From DASZHC01 sp035938215 (GTDB lineage Bacteria > Verrucomicrobiota > Verrucomicrobiia > Chthoniobacterales > JAFAMB01): 17,246 bases of DNA. The position numbers were made by a program, and so were the translations under genes. The stretch spans positions 1 through 17,246 of the forward strand of contig DASZHC010000124.1 in assembly GCA_035938215.1 (NCBI GenBank), given 5' to 3'. The notes beneath the pieces are model-generated. The model searched no databases and was not told the DNA's origin. It saw nothing but the letters and a program-made list of their open reading frames with translations. This document shows positions 7,248 through 14,160 of this stretch, in pieces. Position 1 is the first letter of the stretch. Each line of letters starts with the position of its first letter.

Positions 7248-8723
7248 CTAAGCCATAAGGTGAAGCACAGCCTCCTGCGAAAATTTTTCGTGTGGGAGTT
7301 CACCTGTCACGAAGCCTTCTCGCAAAACGACGACACGCCTGGATAGATTAAGCAGTTCGGGCAGCTCAGAAGAAATCATCAAGATGGCTACTCCCTGACA
7401 TGCCACTTCATCCAGCAACTCGTAGATCTCGGCTTTCGCGCCGACATCCACGCCGCGAGTTGGCTCGTCAACAATCAACAGGTCACATGTGCGTACCATC
7501 CATTTCGCCAGAGCCACTTTCTGCTGGTTGCCGCCACTGAGACCGGCTGTGATCGTCTCGAGCGAAGGCGCCTTGACGCGAAGCCGCTTCGTCAGCTTCT
7601 CGACCTCAGTCAGCTCGCGCTTGCGATCAACGAATCCGCCCGCGCTAAAGTAATCAATGTGAGCGAGCGATGTGTTGTCCAAGATGCTCATACCCAGCAC
7701 GAGACCGGCCCGTCTGCGATCTTCCGGCAAGAGAGCGATTCGCCGACGCATCGACTCGTTGACATTCCCCAACCGCATCTCTTTTCCCTTGATGTATACT
7801 TTTCCGGTCGCACGGTTATCCAACCCGAAGATTGCAGTGGCCACCTCTGTTCGGCCCGCTCCAACCAAGCCCCCCATTCCTACAATCTCTCCCCGGCAGA
7901 CATTGAAGGAAACGTTCTCAAATTTTCCCGTAGATGACAGACTTTCCACTCTGAGAATTTCTTCCCCAGGCTGAAGGTCAAGATGCTTCGGTCGCGTCAT
8001 CAACACTTCGCGACCGACCATCTGCCGGATCAAACGATCTCGATTTGTCTGAGCAATCGGCTCCGTGGCAACATGCTTGCCATCACGAAGGACGGTGATC
8101 GTATCGCAAATCCGGAAAATTTCGTCCATTCTGTGTGAGACATAGAGCATCGCCACACCGCGCTGCTTGAGTCGCGCCATCAACTCAAATAGATGCTCGC
8201 TTTCGTTTGTTGAAAGAGAGCTGGTCGGCTCATCGAAAATCATAATTCTCGCATTGACGCCCACCGCCCCGGCGATTTGCACCATCTGTTCCTGACCGGT
8301 TGTGAGTTGAGCGAGGGGTGTATCGACGTCGATATCGGCCCCGATTTCGTGCAGCAAGGCGCGCGATTTTTCGCGAAGCTTTGACCAATCCATGAAACCA
8401 GAATTCGTCGGAAATCCTCCCAGCAAGAGATTCTCGGCCACCGTCATATTGGGACAAAAAGCCAGCTCCTGATGAACCAGAGCAATTCCGAGCTGTTGCG
8501 CGATGCGAGGATCGGTCGGTTTGACTTCCCGGTCTTCGATCTTGATGGTCCCTTTATCCGGTGTGTAGACGCCTGCGATGATCTTGCCAAGCGTACTTTT
8601 ACCGGCGCCGTTTTCGCCCATTAGCGCATGGACAGAACCCTTGTCAAAATCGACGGATACATTATCCAGAGCGCGAACTCCTGGAAATGTTTTCGAGATA
8701 TTTTCAACTGATAAGAAAGCCAT
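7248..8723 (-). CDS. Sugar ABC transporter ATP-binding protein, RbsA/XylG type (two ABC domains)
   Basis: A 491-residue fusion of two nucleotide-binding domains, the hallmark of CUT2 importers for monosaccharides. The first domain has Walker A GENGAGKST (36-44), Q-loop VHQELAF, the variant signature LTTGQEQMVQIAGAV and Walker B IMIFDEPTSSLS, then the H-loop in VSHRMDE. The second has the family's degenerate Walker A (GLVGAGRTEV), LLPEDRRRAGLV, the full signature LSGGNQQKVALAKW and Walker B LLIVDEPTRGVDVG. This asymmetry is normal for RbsA, MglA and XylG. Start ATG 8723 fits the family N-terminus. It lies 100 bases after the permease gene and 32 bases before the binding protein gene, all on the minus strand. 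The substrate cannot be told from this subunit. Confidence 0.95.
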   Translation of the reverse strand: MAFLSVENISKTFPGVRALDNVSVDFDKGSVHALMGENGAGKSTLGKIIAGVYTPDKGTIKIEDREVKPTDPRIAQQLGIALVHQELAFCPNMTVAENLLLGGFPTNSGFMDWSKLREKSRALLHEIGADIDVDTPLAQLTTGQEQMVQIAGAVGVNARIMIFDEPTSSLSTNESEHLFELMARLKQRGVAMLYVSHRMDEIFRICDTITVLRDGKHVATEPIAQTNRDRLIRQMVGREVLMTRPKHLDLQPGEEILRVESLSSTGKFENVSFNVCRGEIVGMGGLVGAGRTEVATAIFGLDNRATGKVYIKGKEMRLGNVNESMRRRIALLPEDRRRAGLVLGMSILDNTSLAHIDYFSAGGFVDRKRELTEVEKLTKRLRVKAPSLETITAGLSGGNQQKVALAKWMVRTCDLLIVDEPTRGVDVGAKAEIYELLDEVACQGVAILMISSELPELLNLSRRVVVLREGFVTGELPHEKFSQEAVLHLMA

Positions 8724-8823
8724 AGTCTATGATAATTGGGGGAACTCAGGAGCTGGAACATCCGCAGAATTGATCGATGCTCATTTCTGTTTTCCAGCCC
8801 CCTGCTTTCCACGTTTTCTGGGA

Positions 8824-10020
8824 TTAGGTCGTTTTGGGCTTGAGAGAAACAGGTGTGTCGCCCGACTTTACAACCTCCTTCTTGATGGAACTTGTCTTTA
8901 CGAGCAATCGGCGCCTTGCAAGAGCGGCATTAAATTGATCCAGCAGCACCGCCGCGATGACGACCATGCCGATGACAATCTGGCTGTAATTCTGAGGAAT
9001 ATTCAAAATCACCAAGCCGTTCGAAATCATTTGGAGAATCACTGCTCCGAGCAAGGCCCCAAGAGCGGTGCCTTTTCCCCCGACGAGACTGGCACCGCCA
9101 ACCACCGAGGCGGCAATGACATTGAGCTCATATCCCTGCCCGTCTCCCGAAGAACCGGCACCGTAATATCCGAGCGATAAGACGGAGGCAATACCGGCCG
9201 TCAGTCCGGTCAACGTATACGCCAGCAACTTGATTCTTCCAACGCGAATCCCGCTATACCGGCTGGCAATCTCATTTCCTCCTACAGCGTAGATTTTTCG
9301 GCCAATGGCTGATTGAGCTAGAAAAATCCCGCCCACCACCGTCACGATGATCATTACGATAAGCGGTACAAGACTCAGGTCGGGTAACAACTCCCAGCGC
9401 ACAAACTGGCGGAAACCATCCGGGAAGCCTCCGATCGACTGGCCGCTTGTCTGGACGAATGCGATGCCCCTGTAGATAGCCATCGTACCCAAAGTTATAA
9501 TGAAGGGGTGCACTTTGAATGCGGTGATCATCGCGCCATTGAGAAGTCCCAGCAACGCGCCCACTCCAACTGTCACAGCAACGCCAAGAACCGTTGCACC
9601 ACCGCCCCCGGACGGACCGTATGGCGATAAGACCAGAGCTCCGCACACGGATGCCAGGGCATACATCGATCCGATGGACAGATCGATTCCGCCGGTAATG
9701 ATCACAACGGTCATTCCCACAGCCATAATCGCAAAGAAGCTGGTGTCTTTGGCGATCTGCACAATCGTTCGCGCGTTGAAGAATTTGTTCACTGACTCAA
9801 ACGCCGGAACTTTCTGGCCCGCCGCATTTGTCTCGAAGACTCTTTCGCGTTTACCATCTGGGTTCGTTTGTAATTTGGGTAGTCGAACTGAACCGCCAAA
9901 AATGGCCAGCAGCAATCCGAGCGCGATAATGACTACTATAAGACCGCCCTCGGGGAATTTTGAGAAGCTAAGGTTCATTTTGCCTGGGGAAGTAATTGTT
10001 TGAACTTGTGTACCTTCCAT
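8824..10020 (-). CDS. Sugar ABC transporter permease, RbsC/XylH type (CUT2)
   Basis: A membrane permease of 398 residues from ATG 10020; an in-frame start at 10065 and an internal ATG at 9978 are alternatives. Family motifs are MTVVIITGGIDLSIGSM after the second hydrophobic segment, FIITLGTMAIYRGIAF, the cytoplasmic AVGGNEIASRYSGIRVGRIK (EAA-like coupling loop) and ASVVGGASLVGGKGTALGALLGA. About nine to ten hydrophobic segments are present. Between the first hydrophobic segment and NARTIVQIAKDTS lies a polar stretch of about 35 residues (PKLQTNPDGKRERVFETNAA and beyond) that is longer than in RbsC and should face the periplasm. It would pair as a homodimer with the double ATPase. It is preceded by the MFS remnant. 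Confidence 0.93.
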   Translation of the reverse strand: MEGTQVQTITSPGKMNLSFSKFPEGGLIVVIIALGLLLAIFGGSVRLPKLQTNPDGKRERVFETNAAGQKVPAFESVNKFFNARTIVQIAKDTSFFAIMAVGMTVVIITGGIDLSIGSMYALASVCGALVLSPYGPSGGGGATVLGVAVTVGVGALLGLLNGAMITAFKVHPFIITLGTMAIYRGIAFVQTSGQSIGGFPDGFRQFVRWELLPDLSLVPLIVMIIVTVVGGIFLAQSAIGRKIYAVGGNEIASRYSGIRVGRIKLLAYTLTGLTAGIASVLSLGYYGAGSSGDGQGYELNVIAASVVGGASLVGGKGTALGALLGAVILQMISNGLVILNIPQNYSQIVIGMVVIAAVLLDQFNAALARRRLLVKTSSIKKEVVKSGDTPVSLKPKTT

Positions 10021-10116
10021 TTCGATACGGCCGCCCGCACTGCAGCGTAAAGAAATGGACCGCAAACAGCATTTATCAAAAATTCGCCCAATGTTCCACC
10101 ATCATTATGAATCGGC

Positions 10117-10890
10117 CTACGTGCGCAGACTAGTGCATCGAGTATGCCTCCTACTTATGACTCGATGCACCAGCCCCATTTCGCGCCTGCTCGACGCTCC
10201 ATTCCGGAGCATAAGGCCGCGCACATCCGACATCGCTTCCAGGAAGCGTTCCCGGTTTTGCTCCGCAACATGATAGTCGACTGAAATCGCAACGGGGCCA
10301 TCTTCCGGCTTTGGAAATCGTGGAAACCGGTGAAAGCGCCTGGGCAGGGGTGAAGGCTCAAGATCCAGGGTTTCGGTGAAATCAATCGAAAGAGGGCGAA
10401 AAAGGAGCGAGACCGAGAAAAGAGCGATGGCAGCGGCGAAAAATGCGGTCTCCACGTTTGATATACCAACGGTAAGCCCCCACCCAATCCCTCCAAGTGC
10501 CATGCCGCCTTGGGACACGACCATGTGAACCGCGTTGAGTCTACCTCTGATCACAGAAACGAGAGTTCCCCCGAAAGCTGGCCCGATGATGCTTGAGAGA
10601 TTCATCTGTACGCCGCCGAGTGTGACAGCCGAAGAGAGGTCCTCCTTGCCGACGAGATCGGCGACCGAAGCAGTGTAGGCCGGGGCGTCAAAGGCGAAGC
10701 CAATCCCAATCAGGAAGACGCCGACCAAAACGAATAACGGATTGATGCCACCCGTCCAGCCGACTATGGCGAGCAAGGCGGCGGAAAATGCCAGCCAAAC
10801 GTTGGTGACCATCAGCATTCGCTTCCGATCGGCCGTGTCGGCTACCGAGCTTGCGAGCAGCGTGAACAGAAAGAACCAGAAATGATTAGT
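10117..10890 (-). pseudogene. Collapsed MFS exporter pseudogene (MFS_3 / EntS-like)
   Basis: This open frame holds three separated pieces of an MFS_3-type exporter, a family normally of about 400-530 residues. The first homologous piece (FWFFLFTLLASSVADTADRKRM through SSIIGPAFGGTLVSV) matches transmembrane segments 2-5. It is joined at about 10545-10555 directly to RGRLNAVHMVVSQGGMALGG, which belongs near segment 10, so about 200 residues are missing. A C-terminal ABM-like tail (DGPVAISVDYHVAEQNRERFLEAM, REMGL) follows and breaks off at an inverted repeat at 10170. The N-terminus is replaced by stem-loop repeat copy B. With fewer than half the usual membrane helices it cannot form a transporter. 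The frame is still open, suggesting fairly recent deletions. It sits inside the sugar operon and may be transcribed. Confidence 0.8.
10133..10170. repeat. Inverted repeat at the 3' breakpoint of the MFS pseudogene
   Basis: Perfect 11-base arms, GTGCATCGAGT (10133-10143) and ACTCGATGCAC (10160-10170), flank a 16-base loop. The right arm begins exactly where similarity to the MFS C-terminal domain ends. No T run follows on either side, so it is not a typical intrinsic terminator. On the minus strand the loop contains AGGAGG, but the next ATG is followed at once by a stop (ATG CAC TAG). Confidence 0.7.
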
Positions 10891-10920
10891 CGGACGGCAC
10901 GGAGGCCGTCCCTCCCATGA
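10886..10920. repeat. Dispersed stem-loop repeat, copy B
   Basis: This copy differs from copy A (5864-5898) at one of 35 positions. Its core folds as GGACGGC, loop ACGGAG, GCCGTCC. On the minus strand it encodes the last residues of the aldolase, including its stop codon, and it replaces the start of the MFS gene, so it sits exactly at the boundary between the two. Confidence 0.8.
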
Positions 10921-11704
10921 CCCCCTTCCAATGTTGAAAGGAGGCGGCGAGCGCTTCGGCTTGGCGCGCCAGGATTCCCAAATCACTTCCAACGGCTACA
11001 AAAGTGAAGCCAAGTCCGAGATAATGATTTGCCTCACCATAATCGGAGGTGAGAATCCCCATCACCTTATTCAATTTCTTTCCGCGCCCCACCGCGTCCG
11101 CGATCGCGGCCTGCACGTCCGGATGGCCCGGATTTCCAAGATGTCCGAGGTCTGCCGCCAGATCTGAGGGACCTATGAACATCCCATCGATGCCCTCGAC
11201 CGAAGCAATCTCCTCAAGGTTTCGGAGAGCCTCTCTGGTCTCGAGCTGCACAAGTACGCAAAGCGCCTCCACTGCGTTTCGAAGGTACTCTTTAACCCTG
11301 CCAAACCGACTCGCCCGATGAGCTGTTGCCACGCCTCGAGTACCGGCCGGTGGATAGCGCGTCGCAACGACAACCGCGGACGCGGTCGCAGCATTGTTAA
11401 CCATCGGAACCAACAAGGAACGAGCACCCGCATCGAGATAGCGCTTTATGACGACCGGATCCGCAATCGGAATTCGGACAACCGGTTCCACCGATTCAGC
11501 GGCCAATGCTTGAAGTTGATGAACCACATCGGGTAGCTCGTTAGGCGCGTGCTCCGAATCGATAACGATCCAGTCAAAACCGGCTCCGCCGATCACCTCA
11601 GCGACCAGAGGGCTGCAAAGACTGCTCCAAAGACCAATTTGGACGCGACTCTCGTGCAAAGCGGCTTTAAACCGATTGCGAATTGGAGAAACAGGGTTGT
11701 TCAT
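10886..11704 (-). CDS. HpcH/HpaI-family aldolase (2-keto-3-deoxy sugar acid / HKHD aldolase type)
   Basis: A class II, metal-dependent aldolase of 272 residues that cleaves 2-keto-3-deoxy acids to pyruvate and an aldehyde in the cytoplasm. Motifs: GLWSSLCSPLVAEVIGGAGFDWIVIDSEHAPN, with the expected catalytic His52 (Asp49, Glu51 nearby); PVVRIP with the pyruvate-binding Arg; a GTRGVATAHRASRFG loop; LVQLETREAL with the metal-ligand Glu; and FIGPSDLAADLG with the second ligand Asp. I start at ATG 11704, since the longer frame from 11836 adds 44 residues unlike the family. The last ten or so residues (MGGTASVPSD) are encoded by stem-loop repeat B and are not family sequence. As first gene of the sugar operon, it suggests breakdown of a deoxy-sugar acid, for example through a rhamnonate- or fuconate-like route. 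Substrate unproven. Confidence 0.9.
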   Translation of the reverse strand: MNNPVSPIRNRFKAALHESRVQIGLWSSLCSPLVAEVIGGAGFDWIVIDSEHAPNELPDVVHQLQALAAESVEPVVRIPIADPVVIKRYLDAGARSLLVPMVNNAATASAVVVATRYPPAGTRGVATAHRASRFGRVKEYLRNAVEALCVLVQLETREALRNLEEIASVEGIDGMFIGPSDLAADLGHLGNPGHPDVQAAIADAVGRGKKLNKVMGILTSDYGEANHYLGLGFTFVAVGSDLGILARQAEALAASFQHWKGVMGGTASVPSD

Positions 11705-11736
11705 TTTTACGAAAATGAAATTCCACAGCTGAAATG

Positions 11737-11746
11737 AAAACGTCTT
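11737..11746. promoter_or_regulatory. Possible LacI-type operator upstream of the aldolase/ABC operon
   Basis: AAAACGTCTT is an ACGT-centred near-palindrome with one mismatch, 33 bases before the aldolase ATG. Just upstream on the minus strand lies an AT-rich TTATATACG (about 11752-11760) that could hold a -10 box. It resembles the two stronger sites at 16179 and 16396 but is short, so the match may be chance. Confidence 0.25.
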
Positions 11747-11828
11747 TTTTCGTATATAACCTTTGCAATTCTTCGCGACGCTTTCGCTTGCTAAGCCTTG
11801 TCCACAAGTAATAGTGTATATCGAAGTA

Positions 11829-12062
11829 ATGACCACCTATATCTATGAAACGGTGTCGGATTCGCCGGATTTTCCAGTTCGACGCTTTGAAATGAAACAA
11901 AGCATGAACGATTCTCCACTGACCCATGATCCCGAGACCGGCCAGCGCGTTCGAAGAGTCATCGCAGGGGGAATGGGTGTCATAATGGCCGGGGCTCGCG
12001 CCACAGGGACACGTCCATCATCTGGCTCCCTTTGTGGCACCGGCCGTTGCGGTTGTTGCTAA
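11829..12062 (+). CDS. FmdB-like small protein lacking the zinc-ribbon cysteines
   Basis: A 77-residue protein whose first part follows the FmdB/CxxC_CxxC regulatory pattern: MTTYIYETV, then RRFEMKQSMNDSPLT, then a conserved VRRVIAGGMGVIM close to the family's RRLISGGxGFIF. In FmdB proteins two CxxC pairs bind zinc; here neither pair exists, HDPETG standing where the second would be. Instead all the cysteines are at the very C-terminus (SLCGTGRCGCC), four in the last nine residues. I chose ATG 11829 because it gives the family-like N-terminus; an upstream frame start at 11763 adds 22 unrelated residues. It ends six bases before the PhoH gene and is surely co-transcribed with it. Function unknown. 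Confidence 0.75.
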   Translation: MTTYIYETVSDSPDFPVRRFEMKQSMNDSPLTHDPETGQRVRRVIAGGMGVIMAGARATGTRPSSGSLCGTGRCGCC

Positions 12063-12068
12063 AAGAAG

Positions 12069-13574
12069 ATGTATATCCCAGAAGATCAGCTCGGGCTTTT
12101 TCACGATCCGGCGAAACGGTCTGACCGCACGCGCTTGCCGGAATTACTCAATGGCAGTGAGTCACATATCAAGAATTACGTCATTGATACAAATGTCCTT
12201 CTGCATGACCCGCATTCTGTGTATCGCTTCGCGGACAATCATGTTTGGATTCCAATCGATGTTCTAAGCGAATTGGACAAGTTCAAGAATGAGCAGTCGG
12301 AACGAGGCGCGAACGCGCGGACCGTACATCGTTTTTTGTCGCGATGTTTCAATCAAAACAGCAAGCTCGTGGTCCGCGGCGCGAGGACACCGGGCGGGGG
12401 CACGATTCGCATCGCGATCAGTGAACTTCTGACTTCGGCGAAACTGAGCAGGGAACAGAGAAAGTTTCAGCAGGTTTTTAGAGATCTGGAGAATCCGGAT
12501 CATCGGATATTGGCTCTTTGCCTTCATGTGAAGAGCAAGTGTCCTGAGCGAACCATCCTGGTCACGAAAGACCTGAACATGCAACTGAAAGCCTTGGCGA
12601 TCGGGGTAGAGGCGCAAGACTACGAGAACGACAAGGTTGAGGTCACCGATGTCGAGGACTACCGCCAGCGAATCATCGAAGTGGACGCCCACTCATTGCA
12701 GCGATTCGCCAGTTCCCGGGAACTCACTCTCCAAAAAAAAGATGCCGCCGGACTCTTCCTGAATGAGTACGTTTTCCTGTCTGCCGGAGCCGACAAACTC
12801 ATCCCGACACGGCATGCCGGAGACGGGTTGCTCAAGCGGTTGACATTGCCTCCCACTCTTATCAATCCTCGCGGCGTACATATCAAACCGATGAATCTCG
12901 CCCAGCAATGTTTCCTGGACGCTCTTCTGGATCCGGAAATTGCGTTGGTTACCTGTTACGGTCGGGCTGGGACCGGAAAAACCCTGCTCGCCGTTGCTGC
13001 AGGTCTGCACTTGTTCTGGTCACAGATCTTTGGCGGCATGACGGTGAGCCGTCCGGTGGTCGCAATGGGAGAGACTGTTGGCTATTTGCCCGGGACGCTG
13101 AATGAAAAAATGAAACCGTGGCTTCAGTCTATTTACGATGCGTTTGAATTGGTGCTTCCGACCAGCATCTCGTCGGAAACATTTAGAAAACAGAAAAAGC
13201 AGAGCGACCCGTCGCAAGCAAACGGCAGCTTTGCGATGAAACCCTATGAACTGTTGATCGAACAGGGGATCGTCGAGATCGAAGCGCTTTGCTACATTCG
13301 AGGACGCTCGATTCCTAACAGGTATTTTGTTCTGGACGAAGCTCAGCAACTGACGCCGCTTGAGGCAAAAACCGTGGTAACCCGCATGTCAAAAGGTTCA
13401 AAGCTTGTCATGGTAGGCGATCCGGCGCAGATCGATAACCCGTACGTAGACAGCCGATCAAATGGTTTAGTCTATACTCGAAACCGTTTGAAAGGCCAGG
13501 CGATAACGGCGCACGTCTGCCTGACAAAGGGTGAACGCAGCCCGCTCGCGGAAGCCGGAGCAACGTTGATGTAG
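12069..13574 (+). CDS. PIN-PhoH fusion ATPase (PhoH2/YlaK type)
   Basis: A 501-residue fusion of an N-terminal PIN ribonuclease domain and a C-terminal PhoH ATPase domain, the PhoH2 architecture for which RNA unwinding and cleavage have been described. The PIN acidic residues are visible: Asp40 in VIDTNVLLHD, Glu68 in VLSELDKFKN, Asp144 in NPDHRILA and Asp168 in VTKDLNM. The PhoH part has Walker A GRAGTGKT (298-305), SRPVVAMGETVGYLPG, Walker B YFVLDEAQQLTP (419-430) with Asp423-Glu424, and the sensor-like VMVGDPAQID, ending in KGERSPLAEAGATL. All key residues are intact and length is normal. It follows the FmdB-like gene by six bases. In some bacteria PhoH2 is paired with a small antitoxin-like protein upstream; whether the FmdB-like protein plays such a part is open. 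Confidence 0.95.
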   Translation: MYIPEDQLGLFHDPAKRSDRTRLPELLNGSESHIKNYVIDTNVLLHDPHSVYRFADNHVWIPIDVLSELDKFKNEQSERGANARTVHRFLSRCFNQNSKLVVRGARTPGGGTIRIAISELLTSAKLSREQRKFQQVFRDLENPDHRILALCLHVKSKCPERTILVTKDLNMQLKALAIGVEAQDYENDKVEVTDVEDYRQRIIEVDAHSLQRFASSRELTLQKKDAAGLFLNEYVFLSAGADKLIPTRHAGDGLLKRLTLPPTLINPRGVHIKPMNLAQQCFLDALLDPEIALVTCYGRAGTGKTLLAVAAGLHLFWSQIFGGMTVSRPVVAMGETVGYLPGTLNEKMKPWLQSIYDAFELVLPTSISSETFRKQKKQSDPSQANGSFAMKPYELLIEQGIVEIEALCYIRGRSIPNRYFVLDEAQQLTPLEAKTVVTRMSKGSKLVMVGDPAQIDNPYVDSRSNGLVYTRNRLKGQAITAHVCLTKGERSPLAEAGATLM

Positions 13575-13703
13575 CTCCTTTTCTTTGACGGGAAGCCAGA
13601 CGCTCAATTCCGACCCACCGATGCAAGTTTTCCGGGAAGCGCGGAGGCACGCACGATATTCACGCTAGCCAGCAGTCGCCGCAGCGTTCAATCCTCTCCT
13701 GCT

Positions 13704-13722
13704 AGTATCCTGTCCCCGAAAT
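13704..13722 (-). repeat. REP/RAYT-like sequence remnant
   Basis: Read on the minus strand the bases are ATTTCGGGGACAGGATACT. This resembles the TTCGGGGACAGTATACT-type sequences I know from repeats near REP-associated Y1 transposases. No transposase gene or paired palindrome was found nearby, so it is at most a solitary remnant. Confidence 0.35.
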
Positions 13723-13899
13723 AACATGCCTTTTGTTGCGACCAAAGTGAGCCGCCGACAAGGCGCGAGGAGGCGCATCCCGCTCCAGTTTCTATATTCC
13801 CGGTACTCTTGGTCTCTCCTGGGCTGCATAAAAGTGGGCGGGACGTAACTGACGAGCAACCCAGCCGCCGGCCCATTTTGAACGCAACCCCCAGGGCCG

Positions 13900-13918
13900 C
13901 GGCCGGTTGGCCGTTTTT
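13900..13918 (+). terminator. Candidate intrinsic terminator downstream of the PhoH gene
   Basis: A 5-base-pair GC stem (CGGCC 13900-13904, loop GGTT, GGCCG 13909-13913) is followed directly by TTTTT. It fits a short rho-independent terminator, but it lies about 325 bases after the PhoH stop, so its link to that gene is uncertain. Confidence 0.4.
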
Positions 13919-14010
13919 CCACGTTGCTCGCTCCTTACGCATCGGTTCAGATATGCTCGTCGCTCGCGCCTTGAAAAACAGCCAACCGACCTGCGGCGAC
14001 ACCAAAGGGA

Positions 14011-14028
14011 TTTAGGAGACGGTGCACT
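14011..14028. repeat. 18-base direct repeat, copy 2
   Basis: Identical to 436-453 and in the same orientation. It sits one base before the long hairpin at 14030-14073, which has no counterpart after copy 1. Confidence 0.7.
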
Positions 14029-14029
14029 G

Positions 14030-14073
14030 GAATCCTTGAAAAACAAAACGCTGGTTTTGCTTTTCAAGGATTC
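14030..14073. repeat. 44-base near-perfect hairpin
   Basis: The outer arms are 13 perfect pairs, GAATCCTTGAAAA (14030-14042) with TTTTCAAGGATTC (14061-14073). After one A-C mismatch come six more pairs, CAAAAC with GTTTTG, closed by the tetraloop GCTG. No T tract follows, so it is not an ordinary terminator. It lies 87 bases before the SDR start codon and could act in the SDR leader RNA or be a small palindromic insertion. Confidence 0.75.
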
Positions 14074-14160
14074 TAAGCGAGACTGCTTCACCCAATCAGT
14101 TCTGCTGCCAACGCGACCTTGAGATCCAGGCGCGGCCTCGCTGGAACATTTGATCCATCT

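Larger units (their letters stand above)
13575..14160. other. 586-base non-coding stretch with repeats
   Basis: No frame on either strand resembles a protein family; the open frames here are short, overlapping and rich in Arg and Pro as expected for GC-rich non-coding DNA. The stretch holds a REP/RAYT-like motif (13704-13722), a possible terminator (13900-13918), the second 18-base direct repeat (14011-14028) and a long hairpin (14030-14073). It looks like a landing zone for small repeats between two plus-strand genes. Confidence 0.6.

Noticed and set aside
9500..10003. 167-codon plus-strand frame inside the permease gene
   Set aside because: Antisense shadow of a family-matching permease.
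10144..10167. Ribosome binding site AGGAGG (minus strand) in the inverted-repeat loop
   Set aside because: The next ATG is followed at once by a stop (ATG CAC TAG) and no gene starts at the right distance.
10886..10992. Start of the MFS frame at ATG 10992
   Set aside because: These codons overlap the aldolase and the repeat in another frame; the residues before FWFFLF are not MFS sequence.
436..14028. Genomic island with att sites at the 18-base repeats
   Set aside because: No integrase, no tRNA and no change in gene style at the edges; kept only as a repeat observation.
13665..14091. Several overlapping minus-strand frames in the region after PhoH
   Set aside because: Mutually overlapping, compositionally biased and unlike any family; the region carries repeats instead.
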